From: an uncultured Acetatifactor sp.
GTDB taxonomy: Bacteria; Bacillota; Clostridia; Lachnospirales; Lachnospiraceae
Direction of reading: 5' to 3'
DNA: 64,000 bases
Assembly: GCA_910577665.1 (NCBI GenBank)
Contig: CAJTOJ010000003.1
Coordinates: forward strand, 1 to 64,000
Part shown: positions 54,753 through 63,074 of the stretch, piece by piece
Numbering within the stretch: position 1 is the first letter of the stretch
Layout of the letters: the number at the start of each line of letters is the position of its first letter
Notes under the pieces: generated by a model
What the model was told of the DNA's origin: nothing
The model's database searches: none
Seen by the model: the letters and a program-made list of their open reading frames with translations, nothing else
Translations under genes and position numbers: made by a program

Positions 54753-56162
54753 CTAATTGCCCACATCCAGCCTGTCCCGCTCTGTCTGGGACTGCCTGGC
54801 CCGCTGGGTACCCGGGAACAGTTCTATTACCTTGTCATAGCTTGCAATGGCATTCTCGTAATCCTCATTCCTCTGATAGGATCTTGCCAGATAATACCAG
54901 GCCTCCGCATTGGTGGCATCGTAATACACCGCCTTGGAAAAGCTCTCTATAGCCGCTGTGAAATCCTCTGTCCGGAAAGACTCGTTCCCTTCCGTAAAAT
55001 AGGAAACCGACAGATTCGGCCCGATAGCCGCCAGCAAAGCCTGGTACAGTCCCCGGAACCCTTCGGAGACTTCCTCCAGGTTCACTGCCTGCTGGATGGC
55101 CTCCAGGCTTGCCGCTGTTGCCGCCTCATCCTGGGTTTCCAGGTAGATGGCAGCGGCAGACAACAGACTGTCTATCACCTGCAGGGTACCTTCTTCCCCC
55201 ACATATCCCTGTAGTTCCTGGCTCAGACCTTCCCGTTCCCTTGTCAGGTCCTGTATCTCCTTCTCCAGCTCCTGCATCCGCACCGTCTTGGCATCCGATA
55301 CATTACTGATCTCCGTAATCGTCTTCTGTGCCTCATTGTTGACCTCTGTCCGTACCGCAGGCACCACCAGGAAACAGGCTGCCGCCAGACCAATGGCAAG
55401 GCCAATCCCTATATTCACCAGGGTAGACACCCCTCCGGACTTTGGCTCCTTCACATTCAGCGGCTGGATGATCAGCTCATTCTCACTCTGGTAGCGTACG
55501 GACTCATCCTTCTTCCGCCTGGCAGTCTGGCGCACGGATTCATCCGGTGCCAGCATCCGCTCCACCTCCTGCAAGTAGCGCAGGGTCTGGGTATTGTTCC
55601 TGTCAATGTCCACACATTTGCGCAGCTCGCGCTCTGCCCTCTCCCAATCCTCCATTTCCATATGCAGAAGCGCCAGAAGCTGGTGGGCCCGGACGAACCG
55701 GGGGTTCAGGGAGAGAACCTTCTTCAGTTGGATCATCGCCAGGTCCTTGCTGTCCTGGTTGCAGTATACCAGGGCCTGGTTATATTTCTTGATGGTCTGG
55801 TTGATAGACTCCAGCCTTGCGGCATTGGACTGCACCTTATCGATATAATCATTTGCAAAATTCTTTTCGGGTTTCAGATTCTTGCTGATCACCCACTCAC
55901 TGAGGGCAGATACCACTTCGCCCATCTCAAAATACACCAGTCCCAGAAGGTTCCTGGCTTCTATATTATATTTGTTGAATTTCAAGCTCTGCCGAAGACT
56001 GTTGATGGATCCTGTCAGATCCCTGACACCTGCTTTTTCCAAACCGTCATTATAATATGCATTGGAGGCGCCGATCAGCTTCTTATACAGGGCCACATCT
56101 GCCCCACAGGCCGTACAAAAGTCATATTCTGACAAACTGCACCCACAATTATAACAAAACAT
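54753..56162 (-). CDS. Zinc-ribbon and TPR membrane protein, function unknown
   Basis: The 469-residue product begins with a zinc ribbon (FCYNCGCSLSEYDFCTACG, two CxxC pairs). A cytosolic TPR region follows (about 40-210, including ARNLLGLVYFEMGEVVSALSE), then a basic linker. One transmembrane helix (about 243-265), an extracytoplasmic coiled coil (about 275-320) and further TPRs (about 395-450, AEAWYYLARSYQRNEDYENAI) complete it. Its architecture suggests a scaffold across the membrane. It overlaps a 55-residue upstream gene by 14 bases. Confidence 0.85.
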   Translation of the reverse strand: MFCYNCGCSLSEYDFCTACGADVALYKKLIGASNAYYNDGLEKAGVRDLTGSINSLRQSLKFNKYNIEARNLLGLVYFEMGEVVSALSEWVISKNLKPEKNFANDYIDKVQSNAARLESINQTIKKYNQALVYCNQDSKDLAMIQLKKVLSLNPRFVRAHQLLALLHMEMEDWERAERELRKCVDIDRNNTQTLRYLQEVERMLAPDESVRQTARRKKDESVRYQSENELIIQPLNVKEPKSGGVSTLVNIGIGLAIGLAAACFLVVPAVRTEVNNEAQKTITEISNVSDAKTVRMQELEKEIQDLTREREGLSQELQGYVGEEGTLQVIDSLLSAAAIYLETQDEAATAASLEAIQQAVNLEEVSEGFRGLYQALLAAIGPNLSVSYFTEGNESFRTEDFTAAIESFSKAVYYDATNAEAWYYLARSYQRNEDYENAIASYDKVIELFPGTQRARQSQTERDRLDVGN

Positions 56163-56316
56163 CTGACACCTCGCCTGTCTGTTCCTCGGACTCCTGCATA
56201 ATCTTCACAAGCATATCAACCAAATCTGTCATATTCTGATTATTGATGGCATCCTCCGCATCCTCTACCTCAAGGCTGGGGTGGAATTTTTTCAGCTCTT
56301 CCTCGAAATTTATCAT
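56149..56316 (-). CDS. Small acidic protein (55 residues), function unknown
   Basis: A 55-residue frame begins MINFEEELKKFHPSLEVEDA and ends EVSDVLL. It has GAGGTAG at a proper distance before the ATG (56316) and overlaps the zinc-ribbon/TPR gene by 14 bases, which supports translation and coupling. The composition is strongly acidic with a helical middle (TDLVDMLVKIMQESEE). It resembles no family I recognise. Confidence 0.7.
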   Translation of the reverse strand: MINFEEELKKFHPSLEVEDAEDAINNQNMTDLVDMLVKIMQESEEQTGEVSDVLL

Positions 56317-56490
56317 AATCTACCTCGTAAATACATTGAAACCAGCCAAAACTGTGAAATCTGATTCTGCATGTCCGGAAGTGTTTCTGTTCACACCACG
56401 CCATTTGCAGAATATCTTACGGAGCCATCCCGCGTAATTCAGCGGGAACTCCATACTGGCCTGCGCAACGCAGTACTATATCTTCCTGTC
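56317..56490 (-). other. Structured leader before the 55-residue gene
   Basis: On the minus strand GGAG, CCCGC pair with CGCGGG, CTCC around TGAATTA, and a second stem pairs TACTG with CAGTA around 56450-56475. A copy of the hairpin-plus-tail motif lies at 56368-56384. It lies between folC and the small gene; no terminator T-run is present. Confidence 0.5.
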
Positions 56491-57837
56491 TCACTGAACC
56501 TTGCCACTTAAAATCTCTTTACGCACTTCTCCAGCCAGGTACAAGCTCCCTGCCACATAAACCCGTTCTCCCTGGCTCCTGTCTGCCAACACCTGCCTGA
56601 GTGCCTGGGCCACACTGTCATATCTCACACAAATACAGCCTGGATACTGCCCAAGCAAATGCTGCAGCCGCTCAGGAGCAACCCCGCGCCCTGTCTGCAT
56701 ATGGGCCAGGGCAACCTTGCAAAACAGCCCGCTTCCCGCAAGCTGTCCGATCATCTTCTCAAAATCCTTATCACTGACCACACCAAAAAGCAGCGTCCTT
56801 GCACCGGCGTGGCCATCCCTGGTCACAGTCTCCAGAAATGCCCGGATGCCGTCCCCGTTGTGGGCACCATCCACATAAACCTCCGGAAGCACTTCCTCCA
56901 TCCTACCCGGCCAGGAAAAATGCCGGATTCCCTGACGGATCTGTTCCGGTGTAATATGTCTTCCCTTGTCCAGTATTTCCACAGCACGCAACGCAAGAAC
57001 CGCATTTTCCATCTGGTATGCGGCTATGGTGGGCAGGGTAAGTGCCAGAACACCTTTCTGTGTATCATAATAATACCCAGTGCGAACGGAAAAATCAATG
57101 GTTTTCTTTTTAAAATTTAATAAAGTATAGTCCTTTTTCGACACAAAAGAAGCAGATATCCCCAGTTCCCCGGCCCGCTTCCCAAATACCGCACTTGTCT
57201 CCTCACAGGTATCCCATATGACAGCCGGAACTTTTGGCATAAGGATCCCTGCCTTCTCCCCGGCAATCTTGCCTAAAGTGTCACCCAGATATTCCACATG
57301 ATCCAGGCCGATGCGTGTGATGATGGACAGTTCCTTGCCCGAAACTGCATTGGTAGCATCCAGCCGGCCCCCAAGCCCTGTCTCCAGGATACAGAAATCC
57401 GGCTGCTTTTCCGAGAAGAGCACCATTGCCATGAAGAAGAGATATTCAAAATAGCTGGGATGGTAGCCCTCTGTCTCCCCAGCCTCCAGCACCTGCCAGT
57501 CCAGCATTTCGTAGATCTGTAAGAAAGCCTTGAGAAAGTCCTCCTCAGACACCACCTCCCCCTCTGCCACAAACCGCTCCCGGATGTCCACAAGATGCGG
57601 GGAAGTAAACAAGGCCACCTTATATCCCGCTGCCTCCAGCATATAGCGCAGATAGGCACAGACGGAACCCTTGCCGTTTGTGCCTGCCACATGTATGATG
57701 CGCATCTGCCTGTCCGGATCCCCCAGCCGGTGCAGGAATGCCTTTGTGTCCTTCATGGAATGTTTACTGGTAAAACGGGGAATGTCGTCAATATAATATA
57801 CGGCTTCTTCGAAAGTACCTATCTTCTTTTTCTTCAA
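56491..57837 (-). CDS. folC: Folylpolyglutamate synthase / dihydrofolate synthase
   Basis: The 448-residue product has the Mur-ligase fold of FolC: IIHVAGTNGKGSVCAYL (ATP P-loop, about residue 46), FTSPHLVDIRERF (folate contact), ILETGLGGRLDATNAV and RIGLDHVEYLGDTLG, and the C-terminal VYVDGAHNGDGIRAF. It adds glutamates to folate. The ATG at 57837 begins the fold. It is 104 bases downstream of the glycosyltransferase-like gene. Confidence 0.95.
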   Translation of the reverse strand: MKKKKIGTFEEAVYYIDDIPRFTSKHSMKDTKAFLHRLGDPDRQMRIIHVAGTNGKGSVCAYLRYMLEAAGYKVALFTSPHLVDIRERFVAEGEVVSEEDFLKAFLQIYEMLDWQVLEAGETEGYHPSYFEYLFFMAMVLFSEKQPDFCILETGLGGRLDATNAVSGKELSIITRIGLDHVEYLGDTLGKIAGEKAGILMPKVPAVIWDTCEETSAVFGKRAGELGISASFVSKKDYTLLNFKKKTIDFSVRTGYYYDTQKGVLALTLPTIAAYQMENAVLALRAVEILDKGRHITPEQIRQGIRHFSWPGRMEEVLPEVYVDGAHNGDGIRAFLETVTRDGHAGARTLLFGVVSDKDFEKMIGQLAGSGLFCKVALAHMQTGRGVAPERLQHLLGQYPGCICVRYDSVAQALRQVLADRSQGERVYVAGSLYLAGEVRKEILSGKVQ

Positions 57838-57941
57838 GTCCTATCACGCCCCCATATTTTCCGATATCACATGCGTTCACATTTTATCTGTTGCACACTT
57901 TCCTTCGCTGAATACATCCTGCATTCCTGTATGTCTGCTTT

Positions 57942-59528
57942 CTATGGACTTTTTTTATATTGCATACAGGCTTTCAGTCTTTTACAGAAAGTATTTCCTT
58001 TACATACGGCCTCTTTCAAACCATACGCCGCAAAGGGAAACATCATCACATAATATGGAAAAGCGTATCTACCCTTGGCCTCGGAAAAAATACTGTAAAG
58101 AAATCCTCCAATAATGGCAATAGCTGTCACATGCCACAGCAATTCGCTTTCCCGCTTTACGCAGAACAGGAAATAGCACAACATTCCCACATAAACAACA
58201 AACTGCCATCTGTCGCAAAAAGCAAGTGCTATCTCATAATACCGTTCCCAAAGTCCGGCTGCAAGGGAATCAGGCTTTGGCCCACCTGTAAGATCCGGGC
58301 TTTCCGAATTAAAAAACAATGCCTGGTACAAAGGCCCATTCCATTGGGACAGTAGTTTCTTGCCAAAAAACTTTCCTGCATATACCGGGTCATTCTGAAA
58401 TGTTTCCAGCCTGTCCGAAATGCTCTCCCTGGCCGCTTCCGATACAGCCTCCAAATCATAGCCAGACTCAAAATAGACCTGCTTGTAATAATCATTATCC
58501 CAACCACAGCTCCCCTTTGTTTCCTCCAGGCCTGTGGCAAACCACACAAGCATTGACATACCCTCTGAATGTTCATAGCCGGAACGGACTTCATACATCT
58601 TGTAAATGATTCCGTATGCACACTGGGAGAGCAGAACCGAGACCAGAAAAACCAATAAGATTTTTTTATCCTTATGCCGAAAAGTGTGAAGTAATATCAC
58701 AATTCCTGCTGCAATCATAAAAATCATGGAGTTTCTACGCACCAGCATAGCAAATGTCATAGCGATTGCCATAACCACCAGATACCTATACCTGGACCTT
58801 GCCGAATAAGCTACCAACATCCATGCTGCCAACAGGGCAAAGAAAATACTGGGGAGATCCCCATATACCCATGATGTATAAAAAATAAGTGGCAGACATC
58901 CCATCATCAGAATATTATATCCCACCACAGCAAGTCCATTCCCTGTCAGTTCCCGCAATATGAAGTATCCACAGCAGGCGCTACCTGCTGCCAATATCAC
59001 GCATATAACTTCAAATGCATAATAATTGAAGGCTCCCGCCAGATGAAACAGAAGCTCGCAAAGCGCTATGAGACCCAGCTGATAAGGATACATATGGCAG
59101 TAACCGCCAGGCGCCAGAAAGTCATATTGACCTGCCATGAAATAGGACGCCCCACCATAAATATACGCTTGATCCCCTTGCGGCAAATGAGCTGAAGCGT
59201 TAATCCACCAGATACCTGCACCTGCAATCCAGAGAACCATTGCTATGCCGGAAAGCAGACCAGACAGCAGACGGGCTTTCGCATCAAGATGCTTTTCCAA
59301 ATATGCCAGTAAAGCAAACATCCCGCCTGCCATAGTTAGTGTCAAAAGATTATAGAGCGGAGAGTCAAGACGGTTCAGTGGGATTTCGCTTCCACCAGGA
59401 GGCATATACTGGGTATATACCAATGCTCCGCATACAAGAAAAGAGAAAATCAAGCTCCCCGTAATACGTACTATAAAATTACCCAAATTATAGAGTCCCC
59501 TTGCCGCCCTTTCTCTCTTACTCTCCAT
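57942..59528 (-). CDS. Polytopic glycosyltransferase-like membrane protein
   Basis: This is a 528-residue protein with about 11-13 predicted helices. It begins with a short basic tail and a first helix (about 20-40). Extracytoplasmic loop 1 has PPGGSEIPLNRLDSPLYNLL; a later loop has GDQAYIYGGASYFMAGQYDFLAPGG with acidic residues as in GT-C/GT39-type enzymes. AMTFAMLVRRNSMIF is a cytoplasmic loop. GT-C members transfer sugars from lipid carriers; the exact role is unknown. The ATG at 59528 is favoured over an upstream in-frame start. Confidence 0.75.
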   Translation of the reverse strand: MESKRERAARGLYNLGNFIVRITGSLIFSFLVCGALVYTQYMPPGGSEIPLNRLDSPLYNLLTLTMAGGMFALLAYLEKHLDAKARLLSGLLSGIAMVLWIAGAGIWWINASAHLPQGDQAYIYGGASYFMAGQYDFLAPGGYCHMYPYQLGLIALCELLFHLAGAFNYYAFEVICVILAAGSACCGYFILRELTGNGLAVVGYNILMMGCLPLIFYTSWVYGDLPSIFFALLAAWMLVAYSARSRYRYLVVMAIAMTFAMLVRRNSMIFMIAAGIVILLHTFRHKDKKILLVFLVSVLLSQCAYGIIYKMYEVRSGYEHSEGMSMLVWFATGLEETKGSCGWDNDYYKQVYFESGYDLEAVSEAARESISDRLETFQNDPVYAGKFFGKKLLSQWNGPLYQALFFNSESPDLTGGPKPDSLAAGLWERYYEIALAFCDRWQFVVYVGMLCYFLFCVKRESELLWHVTAIAIIGGFLYSIFSEAKGRYAFPYYVMMFPFAAYGLKEAVCKGNTFCKRLKACMQYKKSP

Positions 59529-59621
59529 ATCTTTTTTCACCTTCTTCCTTTCATTGTTTCTGGTTATTCCATGCAACCTACACCCTTCAGCCGGGAATTC
59601 CTGCCATAGTCCTATTGCCTA

Positions 59622-59775
59622 CCTAAACTCCCATGCAGCCAGCCGCAACACCATACCTAAAAGTCTGGGAGTTTAGGTGATGCACACAAAATGCGCAAGA
59701 GAAGCTCCTTTTGGCGCACAGCTGTCTCGGTTTTTGCGCATAGAAAGCGCAAAAACACTTCGCGGTACCAGAATG
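59622..59775. repeat. Structured repeat, second copy
   Basis: The left side is a hairpin CCTAAACTCCCA/TGGGAGTTTAGG (59622-59677). The core from GATGCACACAAAA onward matches the core at 52826-52910. The second hairpin reads GTTTTTGCGC/GCGCAAAAAC (59730-59739 and 59747-59756) where the other copy has TATGC/GCATA, so both stem arms changed together. Confidence 0.75.
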
Positions 59776-59803
59776 GCATAGGAATTTTTCATTGAAAAGT
59801 CTA

Positions 59804-62521
59804 TTACTGCAGCTGCGCAAGCCGCGCCGTCACCTGCTCCATCATCCCGGTATATTTCTCCAGCTTCTCCCGCTCTGCGGCAACCTTCTCCTCCGGGGCC
59901 TTGGACAGGAACCGCTCATTGGACAGCATACCATTCACCCTGGCAAGCTCCCCTTCCAGGCGCTTCTGCTCCTTGGTGAGCCTTTCGATCTCCTGGGCAA
60001 TATCCACCAGATCTGCAAAAGGAATGTACAGGGTGGCGCCAGGGATCACCACGGACACCGCATCCTCTGGGATTCCAGACTTCCCTGTGTCCACGGTCTG
60101 CTGGTCCAGGATCTCTACCTCACTTGCATAGGCCAGGGAGGCGAAGAACAGCCTGCCCTCCTGGAACGTCCTGCCCACGGCTTCGTCCCCGCTGGCCACA
60201 TACACCTTTGTCTTACGGCTGGGCGGTACATTCCGCTCATTGCGGATGTTCCGGATCCCCCGGACGGCTTCCTTGATGGTCTCGATATCCTTCTCCTCCT
60301 TGGGAAAGCTTCTGGCCGGATCAGCCACGGGCCATCTGCTGATCATGATGGACTCTTCCCCGGAGGACGCATCATCTGCTGCATCTTCCCCTATGCCCTG
60401 GAGGGTGCAGAAGATCTCCTCGGTCACAAAAGGCATATAGGGATGCAGCAGCTTCAAGGCATCTATAAGCACATTCTTCAATGTCCAGAGTGCTGCATTC
60501 TGGCTGGCAGCATCGTCCGTGTTGTACAGCCGGGGCTTCACCATCTCAATATACCAGTCGCAGAATTCCTCCCAGATAAAGTCATACACCTTCTGCACGG
60601 CGATTCCCAGTTCAAAATGTTCCATATTGTCCGTCACATCCTGCACCAGGGTATTCAGCCGCGACAGGATCCACTTGTCCACCGGCTCCAGGGCCTCCGG
60701 TGCAGGCGCCGTCACCTCCGTGGAATGAGCTTCCATATTCATCATGATAAAGCGGGAAGCATTCCACACCTTATTGGCAAAATTACGGCTATTCTCTATC
60801 CGTTCATAGTAGAAACGCATGTCATTTCCCGGAGCATTGCCTGTGATCAGGGTCAGCCGCAGGGCATCTGCCCCGTATTTCTCAATGACCTCCAGGGGAT
60901 CAATGCCGTTGCCCAGGGACTTGGACATCTTGCGTCCCTGACCGTCCCTGACCAGACCGTGGAACAGCACGGTATTAAATGGCTTCTCCCCCATGTGCTC
61001 ATACCCGGAGAAAATCATCCGGATGACCCAGAAGAAGATAATATCATACCCCGTCACCAGCACATCCGTGGGATAAAAATACTTCAGATCCTCGGTCTGG
61101 TCCGGCCACCCCAAGGTCTCAAAGGGCCACAGGGCAGAGGAGAACCAGGTGTCCAGGGTGTCGGGATCCTGGGTGAAATGAGTGCCTCCGCATTTAGGGC
61201 AGCGCTCCGGCATCCCGGCAGCCACCACCGTCTCCCCACAGGCATCGCAGTAGTAGGCAGGAATCCGGTGTCCCCACCAGAGCTGGCGGCTGATGCACCA
61301 GTCCCTGATATTGTCCGTCCAGTTGAAATAGATCTTCTCCATGCGTTCCGGGATCAGACGTATCTCCCCCTTCTTCACGGCCTCCACCGCAGGCTTGATC
61401 AGTTCCTCCATCTTCACGAACCACTGCTCCTTCACCAGGGGTTCAATGGTGGTCTTACAGCGGTCATGGGTACCCACATTGTGGCTATAGTCCTCGATCT
61501 TCACCAGAAGTCCCAGGCCGTCCAGCTCCTCCACAATGGCCTTCCTGGCTGCATAACGGTCCATACCGGCATATTTTCCACCATTTTCATTGATGGTGGC
61601 ATCATCGTTCATCACATTGATAACAGGCAGGTTGTGACGCTTTCCCACCTCGAAGTCATTGGGGTCATGGGCCGGGGTGATCTTCACCACACCGGTTCCA
61701 AACTCCCGGTCCACATAGGTGTCCGTGACCACCGGGATAACCCGGTTCATCAGGGGCAGCAGGACACTCTTCCCGATGAGATGGCTGTACCGCTCATCCT
61801 CCGGATGGATGGCCACCGCCGTATCCCCCAGCATAGTCTCCGGACGGGTGGTGGCAAAGGTCAGGAACTCCGTACCGCTGGGCTTCCCATCCTTCCCGAT
61901 CACCGGGTACTTGATATGCCACAGGTGTCCGGCCTGTTCCTGGTACTCCACCTCCGCATCAGAGATAGAGGTGTTGCACACCGGACACCAGTTGATGATG
62001 CGGGCACCCTTGTAGATATACCCTTTCTCGTGCATCTTCACGAACACTTCCGTCACGGCCCGGTTACAGCCCTCATCCATGGTAAAGCGCTCCCTGTCCC
62101 AGTCGCAGGAGGATCCCATCTTCTTGAGCTGGGAGATGATACGCCCCCCATACTCCTTCTTCCACTCCCAGGCCCTCTCTAAGAATTTCTCCCGGCCCAG
62201 CTCATGCTTGTCGATGCCCTCTTCCTTCAAGGTCTCTGTGATCTTCACCTCCGTGGCAATGGAGGCATGGTCCGTGCCGGGCTGCCACAAGGCATTATAG
62301 CCCTGCATCCTTTTGAAGCGGATCAAGATATCCTGCATGGTGTTGTCCAGGGCATGGCCCATGTGAAGCTGCCCCGTGATATTTGGCGGGGGGATCACAA
62401 TGGTAAAGGGCGTTCTGGAGTGATCAACCTCTGCATGAAAATATCCTTTGTCCATCCATTTCTGGTAGATTCTGTCCTCCAGCCCCTTGGGGTCATAGGT
62501 TTTTGCCAGTTCCTTGCTCAT
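59804..62521 (-). CDS. valS: Valyl-tRNA synthetase
   Basis: The 905-residue product is a class I synthetase: PPPNITGQLHMGHALDNT (HIGH equivalent), editing domain (about 170-380), GRKMSKSLGNGIDP (KMSKS, about 525), anticodon-binding domain and a C-terminal coiled coil (IEKLTKEQKRLEGELARVNG-like, about 840-905). It charges tRNA-Val and edits threonine. The ATG at 62521 begins the normal N-terminus; the frame upstream runs through the T-box and is not coding. It is controlled by the T-box leader below. Confidence 0.97.
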   Translation of the reverse strand: MSKELAKTYDPKGLEDRIYQKWMDKGYFHAEVDHSRTPFTIVIPPPNITGQLHMGHALDNTMQDILIRFKRMQGYNALWQPGTDHASIATEVKITETLKEEGIDKHELGREKFLERAWEWKKEYGGRIISQLKKMGSSCDWDRERFTMDEGCNRAVTEVFVKMHEKGYIYKGARIINWCPVCNTSISDAEVEYQEQAGHLWHIKYPVIGKDGKPSGTEFLTFATTRPETMLGDTAVAIHPEDERYSHLIGKSVLLPLMNRVIPVVTDTYVDREFGTGVVKITPAHDPNDFEVGKRHNLPVINVMNDDATINENGGKYAGMDRYAARKAIVEELDGLGLLVKIEDYSHNVGTHDRCKTTIEPLVKEQWFVKMEELIKPAVEAVKKGEIRLIPERMEKIYFNWTDNIRDWCISRQLWWGHRIPAYYCDACGETVVAAGMPERCPKCGGTHFTQDPDTLDTWFSSALWPFETLGWPDQTEDLKYFYPTDVLVTGYDIIFFWVIRMIFSGYEHMGEKPFNTVLFHGLVRDGQGRKMSKSLGNGIDPLEVIEKYGADALRLTLITGNAPGNDMRFYYERIENSRNFANKVWNASRFIMMNMEAHSTEVTAPAPEALEPVDKWILSRLNTLVQDVTDNMEHFELGIAVQKVYDFIWEEFCDWYIEMVKPRLYNTDDAASQNAALWTLKNVLIDALKLLHPYMPFVTEEIFCTLQGIGEDAADDASSGEESIMISRWPVADPARSFPKEEKDIETIKEAVRGIRNIRNERNVPPSRKTKVYVASGDEAVGRTFQEGRLFFASLAYASEVEILDQQTVDTGKSGIPEDAVSVVIPGATLYIPFADLVDIAQEIERLTKEQKRLEGELARVNGMLSNERFLSKAPEEKVAAEREKLEKYTGMMEQVTARLAQLQ

Positions 62522-62617
62522 GTCTTCTCCTTTCTTCTCTGAGGTGGACGATTCTGACTCTCCCACAGGCGGAAATATTTTGTGCCACAGGATAAGATGC
62601 AAATATCCACATAACAC

Positions 62618-63040
62618 AAAAGCCCTCTGCCAGCTTCCACCGGCAAAGGGCGTCATAAACGCGGTACCACCTTTGTTCGCAGCCCGGACGCATGTTCCGC
62701 ATCCTGCTGCCTCCTTGCGACTTCCTGCAAAGTCCTATCCTGTAACGGGGATAAAACGTGGGAACTTACTGTCAAGACTGCTGCCCCTGTCAGAGACGGT
62801 CTGCCACAGATGCGGCATACCTCTGGCAGACATAGATGCTCTGGGTTCCCCGGCTCGAAAGCTACCTTCCACAAGCCTTCCTTTGGGCAGCCTCCCAGCG
62901 TCCGGATTCCTGTACAACACCTGCCTGCCCTGTATCCTGCACAGGGAAGCACAAATGCCCACAAGTATCACCCAGACAGCCGCTCTCTCTGGTAAGGGGT
63001 CCTGTGTACTCCTCTTTGTCATAGCCTTTATACTATCATA
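62618..63040 (-). promoter_or_regulatory. T-box riboswitch leader of valS
   Basis: On the minus strand AAGGTGGTACCGCG (62660-62673) is the conserved T-box that pairs with uncharged tRNA. A terminator hairpin (GCCCTTTGCC/GGCAGAGGGC, 62622-62651, then TTTT) follows, and the 5' part has Stem I features (AGAGAGCGG). With valS downstream, a valine specifier is expected, but I could not place the specifier codon with confidence. The leader is about 420 bases. Confidence 0.93.
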
Positions 63041-63045
63041 GGAAG

Positions 63046-63074
63046 AATATAGACCATCCGGAAGAACCTGTCAA
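63046..63074 (-). promoter_or_regulatory. Promoter of the valS T-box transcript
   Basis: On the minus strand TTGACA (63069-63074) and TATATT (63046-63051) are exactly 17 bases apart. The -35 overlaps the stop codon of the rhamnosidase gene. Confidence 0.85.

Noticed and set aside
52799..59775. CRISPR array
   Set aside because: The repeats are widely separated single copies, not regularly spaced units, and no cas genes are present.
59792..62182. A 796-codon open frame on the + strand opposite valS
   Set aside because: Antisense to valS in all conserved blocks and rich in His/Pro/Leu as expected from reading the complement.
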